This document shows, in pieces, positions 8,027 to 18,342 of a DNA stretch of 64,000 nt. The stretch is from [Mycobacterium] nativiensis (lineage in GTDB: Bacteria; Actinomycetota; Actinomycetes; Mycobacteriales; Mycobacteriaceae), in NCBI RefSeq assembly GCF_020172685.1, contig NZ_CP083986.1:1941926-2005925 (forward strand), in the 5' to 3' direction. The position numbers were made by a program, and so were the translations under genes. The notes below the pieces were generated by a model that was not told the DNA's origin, did no database searches, and worked only from the letters and a program-made list of their open reading frames with translations. Each line of letters starts with the position of its first letter. Positions within the stretch are counted from its first letter, which is position 1.

Positions 8027-9393
8027 TCAACCCGCAGCAGGTGATCGACCGCGCACTGGCCGCCGCGGCGGGCCGATCCAACACCGAGACCATTGTGCTG
8101 GTCACCGACCGGGCCGAGGCGTCACTGCGCTGGGCGGGTAACTCGATGACCACCAACGGGGTATCGAACAGCCGCACCACCACCGTGGTCTCGATCATCC
8201 GCGACGACGAGGGCGCGCGGGTGGGCTCGCTGTGCTCGGCGGAGGTGGATCCGGCGTTGATCCCCGAACTGGTGGCGGCGTCGGCGGAGGCGGCCGCGGG
8301 TGCGCCGGAGGCCCGTGACGCCGCCGACCTGGTGGACGGCAACGGCACACCGGACGACTGGGACGCTTCGGTGCCGGGCACCGGTGCCGACGTCTTCGGC
8401 GGGCTGGCCGGCTCGCTGAGCCGCGGTTTTCGCGGCGCCGATCAGCTGTACGGCTTCGCGAGGCACGAGGTGGAGACGACGTTCCTGGCGTCCTCGACCG
8501 GGCTGCGGCGGCGTTTCACCCAGCCGACCGGGACGGTGGAGATCAACGCCAAACGCGACGGCGCCAGCGCCTGGGCAGGGATCAGCACGCCGGATTTCGT
8601 TGATGTGCCGGCGGATTCGCTGTTGGAGCAGCTGTCGACCCGGCTGGGGTGGGCGGCGCGCAGTGTCGAGTTGCCGGCCGGCCGGTACGAGACGCTGATG
8701 CCGCCCTCGACGGTGGCCGACATGATGATCTACCTCGGTTGGACGATGAGTGGGCGCGGCGCGCAGGAGGGCCGCACCGCCTTGTCGGCGCCCGGCGGTG
8801 GCACCCGGGTGGGGGAGCGGCTCACCGAGTTGCCGTTGACCCTGTACTCCGACCCGCACGCGTTTGGGCTCGAATGTGCACCGTTCGTGGCGACGGGCAC
8901 CTCCTCGGAGACGGCGTCGGTGTTCGACAACGGCCTGGACATCGGCTGCGTGGACTGGATCCGCGGCGGGGTGATCAACGCGCTGACCTACCCGCGGGCT
9001 GCCGCCGCTGAGTTCGGGGTTCCGGCCGCGCTGGCCGCCGACAACCTGCTGATGACCGGCGGTACGGCGAGCATGGACGAGATGATCGCCTCCACGGAGC
9101 GCGGGCTGCTGCTGACCACGCTGTGGTACATCCGCGAGGTCGACCCGACCACGCTGCTGCTGACCGGGTTGACGCGCGACGGCGTCTACCTGGTCGAGGA
9201 CGGCAAGGTGAGCGCGGCGGTGAACAATTTCCGGTTCAACGAGAGCCCGCTGGATCTGCTGCGCCGCGCCACGCAGGCCGGCATCGCCGAGCCGACCCTG
9301 CCGCGGGAGTGGGGTGACTGGGCGACCCGGGCGGTGATGCCGTCACTGCGGATCCCCGACTTCCACATGTCGTCGGTCAGTCAGGCGCAGTGA
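8023..9393 (+). CDS. pmbA: TldE/PmbA-family protein, TldD partner
   Basis: A 456-residue TldE/PmbA homologue. The start at 8023 (MINPQQVIDRALAAAAG) overlaps the tldD stop; the longer reading frame starting inside tldD is rejected. No HExxxH motif is present, as expected for the non-catalytic partner that forms the chamber with TldD. The family-typical N-terminal domain (VLVTDRAEASLRWAGN) and C-terminal region (LTRDGVYLVEDGKVSAAVNNFRFN split over the end) are complete. The 3' end overlaps the convergent giant regulator gene by 17 bases. Confidence 0.85.
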   Translation: MINPQQVIDRALAAAAGRSNTETIVLVTDRAEASLRWAGNSMTTNGVSNSRTTTVVSIIRDDEGARVGSLCSAEVDPALIPELVAASAEAAAGAPEARDAADLVDGNGTPDDWDASVPGTGADVFGGLAGSLSRGFRGADQLYGFARHEVETTFLASSTGLRRRFTQPTGTVEINAKRDGASAWAGISTPDFVDVPADSLLEQLSTRLGWAARSVELPAGRYETLMPPSTVADMMIYLGWTMSGRGAQEGRTALSAPGGGTRVGERLTELPLTLYSDPHAFGLECAPFVATGTSSETASVFDNGLDIGCVDWIRGGVINALTYPRAAAAEFGVPAALAADNLLMTGGTASMDEMIASTERGLLLTTLWYIREVDPTTLLLTGLTRDGVYLVEDGKVSAAVNNFRFNESPLDLLRRATQAGIAEPTLPREWGDWATRAVMPSLRIPDFHMSSVSQAQ

Positions 9394-12300
9394 GGGCGTC
9401 GAACCGCGCGAGCGCGGCGTCGAGGTCTGATTCCTCGAATATCTCGCAGCGGTCGAACAGGTCGCCGTCGACGGTGAACAGGACAACATCGCGCCATTCG
9501 GCGTCGAAGCCTTCTTGCGATGTTCCACGCGCGACATGGGTGATGACAGCGCCGGCGCTGCTCAGCCGATGCACGGTCTCGACGTAGACCGTGATGTTGG
9601 GCGCGAGGTCCCATGTGGCGTGCATGTATTCGGTCAATTCGCCGGGTGCGAACGCTCGCGCACGTCGATGGTCGATGTTCACCCAGTCGGGCGCGCGGAA
9701 CTCCCGTCGGTTGAACGCGGCGTAACCGCTCGTGACGACCGACCAGGTGTGCGCATGGTCGGCTGCTTCGCCGGCGAGGTATCGGGTGTCGAGTTCTGCG
9801 AAGGCGGCGTCGATGTCGTTGAGATCGAACGTGACACCCGCCGCGATCCGGTTGTCAGTGTCAATTTCGATGATGGTCAGCAATTCGAGGCCGAACGCCT
9901 CGGGATGTTGGTCGCCGCCCGACACGCGAGCACGACTGAGCGCGACGCGCTCCCCGCGGGTCGCGATGACGAATGATTCGAAGTTCTTGACCCCGACGTC
10001 GACGATGGCCCGCAGATTCGCCATCTGGGCATCCCGACCGCACCGGATGCCGCCGCTCACCACCTGGCGACGATCGTCATCGCAAATTTCGTCGGCGATC
10101 ATCTCCCCCATGGCATCCCAGTCGCGAGCCGCGAGGCACGCATTGAAGCGCTCGTACATTCGGCTTGCCGTGTTTTCCAGTCGTGGTGTTGGGCGGCTGA
10201 GCTCGTCGTACCTTGCGAGCGCGGCGTCGATGTCTGTCTCGTCGAACAACTCCCCGCGATTGATCAGGTCGCCTTCGACCGTGAAAACGTTCACTCCGCG
10301 CCACTCGGCTTCGAAGCCCTCCGGAGAGGTCCCGTGCCCCGCAAAGGTGACAACTGCCGCGAGGTTGCTCAGCCGATGCACCGTCTCGACGTAGATGTCG
10401 CCGGTGCTGCCCTCTAGCGACGCACGTATGTAGGCGATCGCGTCACCGGGCGCAACCGTTGTTCCCCGGCGGTGGTCGATGCTCACCCAGTCAGGCGTCG
10501 TCGCTGGGGGTTCGTGCCGGCTGATCGCTGCGTAGAATTCGGCGATGACCGACCACGTGCGCGCGTGCGCGGCCGCCTCGCCGGTGAGGTAGCGGGTATC
10601 GAGCTCGGCGAAGGCTGCATCGATTTCGTCGGGATCGAACACGACGTCAGCCACGATTCGCTCGTCGGCGTCGATCTCGACGACGCTTAGCGCGTCGGCT
10701 TGAATCGCCTCGGGGTCGTGGCCCGAGACGCGAACTCGTATGAGGGCAAGACGCGCGCCGCGGGTAGCCAGGGCGCCCACCATCGTGATTGTGAAGCCGA
10801 CGTCGACGGTGGCCTGCGTGCTTTTGATGTTGACATCGCGACCATGCAGGATTCCGGAGTTGACGACCCGCCGACGATCATCGACGGAAACATTCTCGGC
10901 CGTCGTTTGAGCCACAGCCTGCCAGTCGCGGGCTGCAATGTACGAGTAGGCGCGCTCGGATACCTGCGTCGCGCTGTTCTCCAGCCGCGGCGCAGGTCGG
11001 CTGAGCTGTTCGAACCTGGCGAGCGCGGCGTCGAGGTCTGTCTCATCGAAGATTTCGCAGCGGGTGATTCGGTCGTCTGCGACAACAAGAACGTGAATCA
11101 TGCGCCACTCGACATCAATGCCTTCGAGCGACGTCCCATACGTGTAATGGGTGAGGACTGCCCCGATATCGCTGAGGCGATGCACCATTTCGATCTGAAT
11201 CCTGACCTTCGGAGTGAGATCCCAGAAGGAGCGGATTGCCGCGGCCAGTTCACTGGACGTGAACGGCATGCCTCGACGGTGGTCGACGTTGACCCAGTTC
11301 ACCGCGGGCATTTCATGCCGGTTGACTGTGGCGTAGACATCGGTGATCACCGACCAGGTGTGTGCGTGGGGAGCAGCTTCGCCGACGAGGTAGCGGGCGT
11401 CGAGTTCCGAGAACGCAGCATCGATCTCGTCGAGATCGAGCATGACCGCCGACTCGATCCGCTGGTTGGCGTCGAGCTCTACAAGACCGAGCACGTCGGT
11501 GTGGAACGCCTCGGGCCGTTGGTCACCGCCCCCGAAACGAAGGCGACTCAGGACAAGTCGTTGTCCGCGAGTGGCGATGACGGTGGACGTCAGGTTCTTG
11601 ACCCCGACATCGGCGGTCGCTCGCCAGTCTGCGATGACGGTGTCTCTACCACACCGGACGCCGACGCCCAACAGCTGACGACGGTCGTCGGTGGATGCGT
11701 CATCGGCCAATAACTCCGCCATTGCATCCCAGTCCTGGACCGCGAAACTCGCGCCGAAGCGCTCGGCCACTTGACTTGCCGTGTTGCCAAGCCGTTTCGG
11801 CGCTTGCAGCTCGTCGAAGCGGGCCAGGGCCGAGGCGAGGTCTGCCTCGTCGAAGAATTCACCGCGGCTGATCAGGTCGGCCTTGAAGGTCAGAAGGTGG
11901 ATGTAACGCCACTCTGTGGCGAATCCCTCTTGCGAGGTTCCGTGAGCCTTGGCTGTGATGACCGTTCCGGACGCACTCAGCCGGCGGACCGACTCGATGT
12001 AAACCTTGACGTCCGGTGTGATGTTCCATGACGCTTGGATGTACGGAATCATCTCGCCGGACGGAAATCCGAGCCCGCGACGGTGGTCGATGTTCACCCA
12101 ATCTGGCGCCAACGGCGATATCTGGTGCCGGTTGAATGCCGTATAGGCCTGGGTAGTGAGGGACCATGTGCGCGAATAGGCGGCCGCCTCGCCGGCGATG
12201 TAGCGCGCGTCGAGTTCGGCCATGGCGGCGTCGAAGTCGCCGAGGTCGAAAGTGACCAGTGCCGTGGCCCGCTGATCGGCGTTGATCTCAAGGATGCTGA

Positions 12301-13400
12301 GTGCCTCGGTAAGAAATGCCCCGGATTCTTGATCGCTGCCCGCGAAGCTGTTGCGCGCGAGGACAAGGCGTGTCCCACGGGTCGCTATGAACGTCGTTGT
12401 CACGTTTGTGAACAGGCCGGCAGTGGCTTGGGCGTCAGTCACCGTGGCATCTCGGCCATGCCGGATTCCCGATCCCACGACCCGACGACGATCGTCATTC
12501 ACGAAGTTGTCAGCGAGCATCGTCGCAACAGCTGTCCAATCGCGTGCCGCGAAGAGCGGCTGGAGGAGCCCTGCCAGTTCGCCTGCCGCGTTTTCGAGAC
12601 GAGGAGTCTGTGAGTCCAGTTCTTCGAATCGTGCGAGCGCGGCGTCGAGGTCGTTCTCGTCGAAGACTTCGCAGCGTTCGATCCGGTCGTTGTGGAGTAC
12701 CAAAAGGTCGATCGCTCGCCACTCGGCAGGGAAGCCCTCCCGCGAGGTTGCATGCCCGACATGGGTGATGACAGCGCCGCAACTGTTGAGCCGATGTACC
12801 GCCTCGAGGTGGATACTGAGGTCTGGCGTGAGGTCCCAAATGCTGCGGACGGACGGGGTCATGTTGCTGGGCTCGAACGGTGTCGCTCGCCGGTGGTCGA
12901 TGGTGATCCATTCCGCCGCAGGGACTTCACGACGGTTGAACGCAGCGTAGGCATTCGCGATCGCCGACCATGCGTGCGAATAGTCAGCCGCTTCCCCAGC
13001 GATGTAACGGGCGTCGAGTTCGGCGATGGCGGCGTCGAAGTCGTCGACGTCGAACACGACCGCCGTCGCGGCCTTATCGTCCGAGTCGATCTCGATGACG
13101 TTGAGGGCATCGTTCTGAACCGCCCCGGGGTCGGGGCCGGACGCACGGACGCGGGTGAGGACGAGGCGCTCGCCGCGAGTTGCCACGATGCCCAACAGGA
13201 TCATCCCGAAGCCGACGTCGGCGGTAGCCTGCAGCTCCTTCATCCCGGCATCGCGACCACGCCGGATCCCGATATTCACCATCCGTCGGCGATCGTCGAG
13301 GACATAGTTGTCGGCTGCTGCTTGAGCGATGGCAACCCAGTCACGGGCCGCGAACTGCGGGTAAAACCGCTCGATCATCAGCGCTGCCTTATTCCAAGCG
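9377..13400 (-). repeat. Five tandem ~0.8-kb coding repeats (paired NTF2-like domains)
   Basis: Within the giant regulator, the linker before each A domain recurs (ENAAG, GNTAS, ENSAT, ENTAS and the related WNKAA) at about 12595, 11785, 10980, 10180 and 13395, giving a period of 800-810 bases (about 268 residues). Each unit has an A domain (AARDW ... DDRRR ... GRD ... ATRGxRLxLxR ... IDAAxAELDARY) and a B domain (YAAxNRHE ... DWVNIDHRR ... EGFxAEWR ... RCEIFDExDLDAALARF). Units are diverged but collinear, as produced by repeated internal duplication. Confidence 0.8.
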
Positions 13401-16400
13401 CGTGGCCCGGATGCGCGTTCGGCCTCGAATCGGGCATGCAGCGCATCGAGTTCGGCGATCGCTGCGTCGATGTCCTCGACGTCGAACCAGATCTGGAGCG
13501 CGACTCGGCCCTGATCGTCGATGCCGAACAGCTGGAGCAGCTCATCGTGTGGTGCGCCCCGGCTCGTGTCGGGGCTGGTCGTGATCAAGCGAGACAAAGC
13601 CAGGCGCTCACCGCGTGCGGCGATCATGACGTGGTCGATCCGCGCGGTGCCCGCCTCGAGTTCACGCCGGATCCCCAGTCGCACTGCGTCAGATGGCAGC
13701 GACAAGCCGACGACTTTCCGGCGACTCTCGATGACGAGGTCGGGCGCGAAGAGTTGCTCCAACTCGTCCCACGCATACCGATGAGCAGCAGCCATGACGC
13801 GTTCACCCACTCGGACGGCCGCAGTGTCGAATGCGACGGCCGGCTCCTCGGGTGGCGCTGCGGCGGGAGGTGTGATGCGCTGCCCAAGAACCAGCCGCGC
13901 CATGTCGGCAAGTGCGCCAGCACCTTTCCGTTCATACAGGCCTACAGACTGCTCGGCGGCAGCGCGCGCCCCGGCGGCGTCGCCGGCGGCACCCAACACC
14001 GTCGCCAGCGCCAGACACGCGTCGCCGTGATCTACCAAAAGGTCGGTGCGCTCGGCCAGGCCGACCGCGGCCTGAGCCATCCGCCGGGCCTCGTCGGGCT
14101 CGCCGCGACGAGCCAACAGCAGTGCCCGAAGCGTGCGCCAGGAGATCGATGCCTTCAGCGCGTGGCCGGCGAGTCGCTCACTTTCCGAACACAACTCCGC
14201 AGCCTCGGCATCCCGGTCGAGCGCAAGACACGCCCGACCCAGCATCGCGGCGGTCTCGGCAGTGTCCGCGTCCAGGCCCATCCGGCGAAAACCGTGGTAG
14301 GCCTTACGTAAATGCGGCTCCGCAGCGCCAGGATCGTCGGCCACCAGCTCGACGATCCCGGCGAACTGCTCAACCTCGAGCAGTGCGTGGCGCAGGCCGA
14401 GTTCGGTGATGGTGCGCCGGGCCGAGTCGATCATCTGCCGGGCCGCCTCGGTGCGGCCGCGAAACGCCTCCAATAGGGCCTGGCAACGTGTCGACGTCGC
14501 CTCGACCGCAGGGGAATCCGTGGTGATGCGCAGCAGCCGCACCACGTCCAGGCAGCGCCCGCCCGCCCTGGGCACCGGGTTGGGGCCCCACAACGCGGCC
14601 AGTGGCGCGTTGGCCAGTACGGCGTTGACCCGTCGGTGCTCGCCGGCGCGTCGAGCGGCTGTGAGAGCGTCGTCCAAGGCATCTTCGCAGTCGCCTATCC
14701 GCCCGAGGCGGGCAAGGCACCCGGCACGTACGGTGTGGGCCTTGGCCTCTCCCGACGCATCGGCGATCTGGGCAAGTCTGCCGGCGGCCTCCCCAACGGC
14801 GAACTCGACGTCGTCCAACCGTTCGGGGTGAATCAGCATCGACAGCTGGCCGTCGAAGCAGGTGGCCCACGCCGCCAGTCGGACCGAATCGATTGTTGCG
14901 GCTTGCAATTGCGCGACCGCCCCGGCAGCCGAAACCACGTCGCCCGCGGCCAACAGTGCCTCGCAGCGGGCGATCAGCAGCTCGGCGGCCTGCTCGTCGC
15001 GGTCGGGCACTTCCTCGTCGATCTCGTCCAACGCGTGCAGGGCCTGGTCATAGAGGTCGGCGGCACCCTCGTAAGCGAGGCGGGCCATCGCCTGGTCTGC
15101 GGCACGCCGGCAGTACTCAACTGCCTTGGCAGCGTTTCCCGCCCAAGCGCACTCGAAGTAGTGGTACGCCAGTTCGGCGAGCAACTCGTCGTCTGCGCCG
15201 AGCTCGCCTTCCAGCGTTGTGGCGATGCGCTGGTGCAACCGCATGCGACGCACCGACGGGAGTTCGGCCAGTAGCGATTGACGGACGATCGCGTGGTTGA
15301 ACCGGTAACGCCCACCGGATTCCTCGATGACGATGCCGGCCTGGTACGCCTCGTCGAAGGCGTCGACGAGATCCTGATCCACCACCCGCTCGACGAGTTC
15401 CAACGCGAAGCGGCTGCCCACCACCGCGGCCGCGGCAAGGGCCTTGTTCGTCTCCGCCGGAAGCCGAGAGAGTCGGCGGCTCACGGCTTCGCGAACACCC
15501 TGCGGCAAGGTGCTCGGGTCCCAGACGCCGCCGCTTTCGGCGACATGGCGCAGTGCCTCGATCAGGAAGAACGGATTGCCGCCGGTGACCGATGCCAACG
15601 CGTGGGCGAGCTCTTCGTCATCGTGTCCGGCCTCGGTGACGTAGGCAGTCACATCATCCTCGTCGAGGCCACTCAACTGGAGGCGGTCGGCGGTGCCGTC
15701 CCGGTGAAGGTCGGCGAGCATCGCCGCCAGCGGGTGGGAGCGGTCGAGGTCGGTGCTGCGGTATGTCGCGACGACTTGTAGGCGGGTGTGGTCACCGAAG
15801 CGCAGCAGATGCCGCAACAGCAACAGCGTGGGTTTGGCGGCCCAGTGCAGGTCATCGAGAATTAGGACGACCGGTGCACTCGCGGAGGCCAGTTCCAGCA
15901 GCGCGACGGCGGCGTCGAACAGTGCGTAGCGTTCGGTGTCGGGGTCGGCACGCGGTGGCGTGACCAGATCGGGCAGCGCATCTGCCAGCCCGGGGACCAG
16001 GGCAAGCAGTGCTTCGAGACCACGCAGCCCCCGCAGCCGTTTGGGTTCGATGCAGGGTACAAGCGAACGCAGGGCTTCGGCGAACGGTTGATACGGCGCA
16101 CCGAGATCCTCGTCGGATCGGCCGTACAACACGACGGCGCCGTACTCGTAGGCCTGCCGGGACCATTCACCTGCCAAGCGCGTCTTTCCGATACCCGGTT
16201 CACCGGCGATCAGCACTGCGTGAATGCCATCGGTGAGCGTCGTCTGCCACGCCGCCGCGAGTCGCCCCAGCTCGCGGCTGCGTCCCACGAACGGCCCGGG
16301 GCCGGTCAATATCGCGGGAAGGGCGGGCCGCTGCAGTGGAGCATCGCTGGTCTCCTCGGGTCGCGTGGCGGCCTCCAGCCGAAGCTCGAAGACGTGTTCC

Positions 16401-17683
16401 GGGCGCGGCAGGTTGCGAAGCTGACGCATCCCGAGGTCGGCGAGCGCGACGTCGTCAGGCAGTGCGTCGATGACGAGTTCTGCGGTCGCGCCGGAGCACA
16501 GAATCTGCCCGCCCACGGCCAGCGACCGCAGCCGAGCGGCGCGGTTGACCGCGCGACCGAAGTAGTCGCCGTCGCGCAGCTCCACCTCGCCGGTGTGCAG
16601 AGCGACCCGGATTCGGATGGGCTCTCGCAGGGCCCAGGGCTCGCGACGGATCGCCTCTTGCAGCTCCAAGGCGGCGGCAGCTGCCGCCGACGGCCGCTCG
16701 AACACCGAGAACGTGGCGTCCCCCTCGCCGCGGGTCTTGATCAGCCGTCCGCCGCGGGACGTGACGACCTGTTCGGCGAGCTCGTCGTGGCGGGCCAACG
16801 CAACCGCCATGGCGTCGGCATCGGCCTCCCAGGCGGTGGTCGACCCTTCGATGTCGGTGAGCAGGAAGGTCACGGCGCGGGTCACCGACGAAAGGTGTTG
16901 TGCTACCGGATAATCCAGCGACGTATCCTGGGTGACGATCGCGGCCTCGAGCCGCCGAAGCTCCGGGCCCGGGTCGATCCCGAGCTCGTCGGCCAGCAGC
17001 GACCGTGCCCGTTGATACGCGCCCAGCGCTTCGCCCTGCCTGCCGGCGCGGTAGAGGGCGAGCATCAGCTGGGCCCATCGCCTCTCCCGCAGCGGCGCGT
17101 CGGCCACCGCCGCCTCGAGTTCGCCGACGATCTCCGCGGCTCGGCCCGCCGCCAGCAGCGCATCCGCTCGATCCTCGACGAGCGCGGCATGGCCTTCGCT
17201 CCAGCGGGTCTTCTCGGAGATCCCCCGGCGCGAATCGGGCAGCTCGGGGGTTCCGCGCCAGAGGGCCATCGCCTCCTCGAAGCAGACCACGGCCTGGGTG
17301 GTGTCGCCGACGGCCGCGGCCGCCCGGCCCAGTTTGGTGGCCAGTTTGTAGCGCGGGGCGTCAACGTCGGTGATTCGGAGCATCCAGCCCAGTCCGTCGG
17401 TGACCACGAAGCCGTCGCCCAACACCCGGCGTAGCGAGGAGATGTGGGTCTGCAGGGCCTTGGCGGCGGTGCGCGGCGGATCGTCGCCCCAGAGCAGGTC
17501 GGTCAGGGTGTCGGCCGATACCACCGAACCGCCGTACAGCCCGAGCATGGTGAGGATGGCGCGCGGTTTGGCCCCCGGGATGGTGACCGGGGCGCTGTCC
17601 CGCCGGGCCTGGAGAGGTCCCAAAACCCCCAGCTCCACGCCTTGAATGGTAGTCACGCCGTCATCGTCGGTGGGGCGATTCAA
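9377..17683 (-). CDS. Giant SARP/BTAD + class III cyclase + STAND ATPase regulator with an array of 11 NTF2-like domains
   Basis: A 2768-residue protein. In order: an OmpR-type winged helix and bacterial transcriptional activator domain (about 10-255; DLLWGDDPP, LQTHISSLRR); a class III nucleotide cyclase homology domain from about 268 (TFLLTDIEGSTTAWE, LHTGEVELRDGDYFG); a STAND-type ATPase with Walker A GEPGIGKTR near 496 and Walker B LILDDLHWA near 609; a long TPR-like helical region (about 800-1280); then about 1480 residues of NTF2/SnoaL-like domains, one single A-type followed by five A+B pairs. Mycobacterial relatives of the first half usually end in a LuxR domain or in TPRs; a C-terminal NTF2 array is unusual. 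The cyclase metal-binding Asp (TDIEG) is present; activity is not proven. TTG 17683 or GTG 17656 could be the start. No obvious target gene identified. Confidence 0.85.
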   Translation of the reverse strand: MNRPTDDDGVTTIQGVELGVLGPLQARRDSAPVTIPGAKPRAILTMLGLYGGSVVSADTLTDLLWGDDPPRTAAKALQTHISSLRRVLGDGFVVTDGLGWMLRITDVDAPRYKLATKLGRAAAAVGDTTQAVVCFEEAMALWRGTPELPDSRRGISEKTRWSEGHAALVEDRADALLAAGRAAEIVGELEAAVADAPLRERRWAQLMLALYRAGRQGEALGAYQRARSLLADELGIDPGPELRRLEAAIVTQDTSLDYPVAQHLSSVTRAVTFLLTDIEGSTTAWEADADAMAVALARHDELAEQVVTSRGGRLIKTRGEGDATFSVFERPSAAAAAALELQEAIRREPWALREPIRIRVALHTGEVELRDGDYFGRAVNRAARLRSLAVGGQILCSGATAELVIDALPDDVALADLGMRQLRNLPRPEHVFELRLEAATRPEETSDAPLQRPALPAILTGPGPFVGRSRELGRLAAAWQTTLTDGIHAVLIAGEPGIGKTRLAGEWSRQAYEYGAVVLYGRSDEDLGAPYQPFAEALRSLVPCIEPKRLRGLRGLEALLALVPGLADALPDLVTPPRADPDTERYALFDAAVALLELASASAPVVLILDDLHWAAKPTLLLLRHLLRFGDHTRLQVVATYRSTDLDRSHPLAAMLADLHRDGTADRLQLSGLDEDDVTAYVTEAGHDDEELAHALASVTGGNPFFLIEALRHVAESGGVWDPSTLPQGVREAVSRRLSRLPAETNKALAAAAVVGSRFALELVERVVDQDLVDAFDEAYQAGIVIEESGGRYRFNHAIVRQSLLAELPSVRRMRLHQRIATTLEGELGADDELLAELAYHYFECAWAGNAAKAVEYCRRAADQAMARLAYEGAADLYDQALHALDEIDEEVPDRDEQAAELLIARCEALLAAGDVVSAAGAVAQLQAATIDSVRLAAWATCFDGQLSMLIHPERLDDVEFAVGEAAGRLAQIADASGEAKAHTVRAGCLARLGRIGDCEDALDDALTAARRAGEHRRVNAVLANAPLAALWGPNPVPRAGGRCLDVVRLLRITTDSPAVEATSTRCQALLEAFRGRTEAARQMIDSARRTITELGLRHALLEVEQFAGIVELVADDPGAAEPHLRKAYHGFRRMGLDADTAETAAMLGRACLALDRDAEAAELCSESERLAGHALKASISWRTLRALLLARRGEPDEARRMAQAAVGLAERTDLLVDHGDACLALATVLGAAGDAAGARAAAEQSVGLYERKGAGALADMARLVLGQRITPPAAAPPEEPAVAFDTAAVRVGERVMAAAHRYAWDELEQLFAPDLVIESRRKVVGLSLPSDAVRLGIRRELEAGTARIDHVMIAARGERLALSRLITTSPDTSRGAPHDELLQLFGIDDQGRVALQIWFDVEDIDAAIAELDALHARFEAERASGPRAWNKAALMIERFYPQFAARDWVAIAQAAADNYVLDDRRRMVNIGIRRGRDAGMKELQATADVGFGMILLGIVATRGERLVLTRVRASGPDPGAVQNDALNVIEIDSDDKAATAVVFDVDDFDAAIAELDARYIAGEAADYSHAWSAIANAYAAFNRREVPAAEWITIDHRRATPFEPSNMTPSVRSIWDLTPDLSIHLEAVHRLNSCGAVITHVGHATSREGFPAEWRAIDLLVLHNDRIERCEVFDENDLDAALARFEELDSQTPRLENAAGELAGLLQPLFAARDWTAVATMLADNFVNDDRRRVVGSGIRHGRDATVTDAQATAGLFTNVTTTFIATRGTRLVLARNSFAGSDQESGAFLTEALSILEINADQRATALVTFDLGDFDAAMAELDARYIAGEAAAYSRTWSLTTQAYTAFNRHQISPLAPDWVNIDHRRGLGFPSGEMIPYIQASWNITPDVKVYIESVRRLSASGTVITAKAHGTSQEGFATEWRYIHLLTFKADLISRGEFFDEADLASALARFDELQAPKRLGNTASQVAERFGASFAVQDWDAMAELLADDASTDDRRQLLGVGVRCGRDTVIADWRATADVGVKNLTSTVIATRGQRLVLSRLRFGGGDQRPEAFHTDVLGLVELDANQRIESAVMLDLDEIDAAFSELDARYLVGEAAPHAHTWSVITDVYATVNRHEMPAVNWVNVDHRRGMPFTSSELAAAIRSFWDLTPKVRIQIEMVHRLSDIGAVLTHYTYGTSLEGIDVEWRMIHVLVVADDRITRCEIFDETDLDAALARFEQLSRPAPRLENSATQVSERAYSYIAARDWQAVAQTTAENVSVDDRRRVVNSGILHGRDVNIKSTQATVDVGFTITMVGALATRGARLALIRVRVSGHDPEAIQADALSVVEIDADERIVADVVFDPDEIDAAFAELDTRYLTGEAAAHARTWSVIAEFYAAISRHEPPATTPDWVSIDHRRGTTVAPGDAIAYIRASLEGSTGDIYVETVHRLSNLAAVVTFAGHGTSPEGFEAEWRGVNVFTVEGDLINRGELFDETDIDAALARYDELSRPTPRLENTASRMYERFNACLAARDWDAMGEMIADEICDDDRRQVVSGGIRCGRDAQMANLRAIVDVGVKNFESFVIATRGERVALSRARVSGGDQHPEAFGLELLTIIEIDTDNRIAAGVTFDLNDIDAAFAELDTRYLAGEAADHAHTWSVVTSGYAAFNRREFRAPDWVNIDHRRARAFAPGELTEYMHATWDLAPNITVYVETVHRLSSAGAVITHVARGTSQEGFDAEWRDVVLFTVDGDLFDRCEIFEESDLDAALARFDALTAPD

Positions 17684-17817
17684 AACGCGGTCAAGATCGA
17701 GTAAAGACGGTTCTCGGGTTCACCCCCAAGGAGCAGCACGAAGCCGACAGCACAATTCGACCCCCACCGGCGAACGTGTGGAGTAGCTGGTGTTTCAGGC
17801 GCAGTGACGGCGCTGGT

Positions 17818-18297
17818 TCAGACCAGATCGCTGGCGTCGAATATCCAGGACATGTCTTCGGTGGCGAGGCTGTCGAAGTAGTTGGGTGGGGCGAACGCCA
17901 GCACGCCGGAATAGTCCCAATAGTCTTTCCACACCGTGATTTTCCCGTCGACAACCCGGTGCACGGTGGCGAATCTCAGGGTGCCCTGCTCGCCGGTGGG
18001 GAATACCCAGGTCTCGGAGTGTTCGTACATGACTTCCGAACCGTTGGACACCATTTGGCCGCCGTGGTGCCGGTATTCGGCCAACCGGTCGAACAACAAC
18101 CGGAGCCTTTTGACGATGTCTTCGGGGCCGCGTGCCGCCGCGGCCGGGATCGGCATATCGACGTAGAGGCAGTCCGGGGCCAAGAAGGTCTTGAGTGCGT
18201 CCCAATCATGGCGCCCCAGTGCCTGCCACATGCCGAGGACGACCTCGCCCGATGCGGTGGATGAACCTGGTGTGGAGGCGTCCATCATGATGGTCAC
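17818..18297 (-). CDS. NTF2-like / limonene-1,2-epoxide-hydrolase-like protein
   Basis: A 159-residue single NTF2-fold protein (VLGMWQALGRHDWDALKTFLAPDCLYVDMPI ... GKITVWKDYWDYSG). The conserved late W-K-D-Y-W-D segment resembles SnoaL-like and limonene epoxide hydrolase-like proteins. Start may be GTG 18297 or ATG 18288. It is transcribed toward the giant NTF2-array regulator 134 bases downstream, so the two may be co-transcribed, and it could resemble the ancestor of the array domains. Substrate unknown. It is divergent from htpG with only 45 bases between. Confidence 0.7.
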   Translation of the reverse strand: MTIMMDASTPGSSTASGEVVLGMWQALGRHDWDALKTFLAPDCLYVDMPIPAAAARGPEDIVKRLRLLFDRLAEYRHHGGQMVSNGSEVMYEHSETWVFPTGEQGTLRFATVHRVVDGKITVWKDYWDYSGVLAFAPPNYFDSLATEDMSWIFDASDLV

Positions 18298-18342
18298 TGA
18301 ACCGGGTTACCGAGCCGGTGTCAATGAAGAGGGGAGATTTCG

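Noticed and set aside
6512..9393. TldD/PmbA as RiPP maturation system with a local precursor peptide
   Set aside because: No small precursor ORF with a good ribosome site was found next to the pair; the neighbourhood is a conserved housekeeping one.
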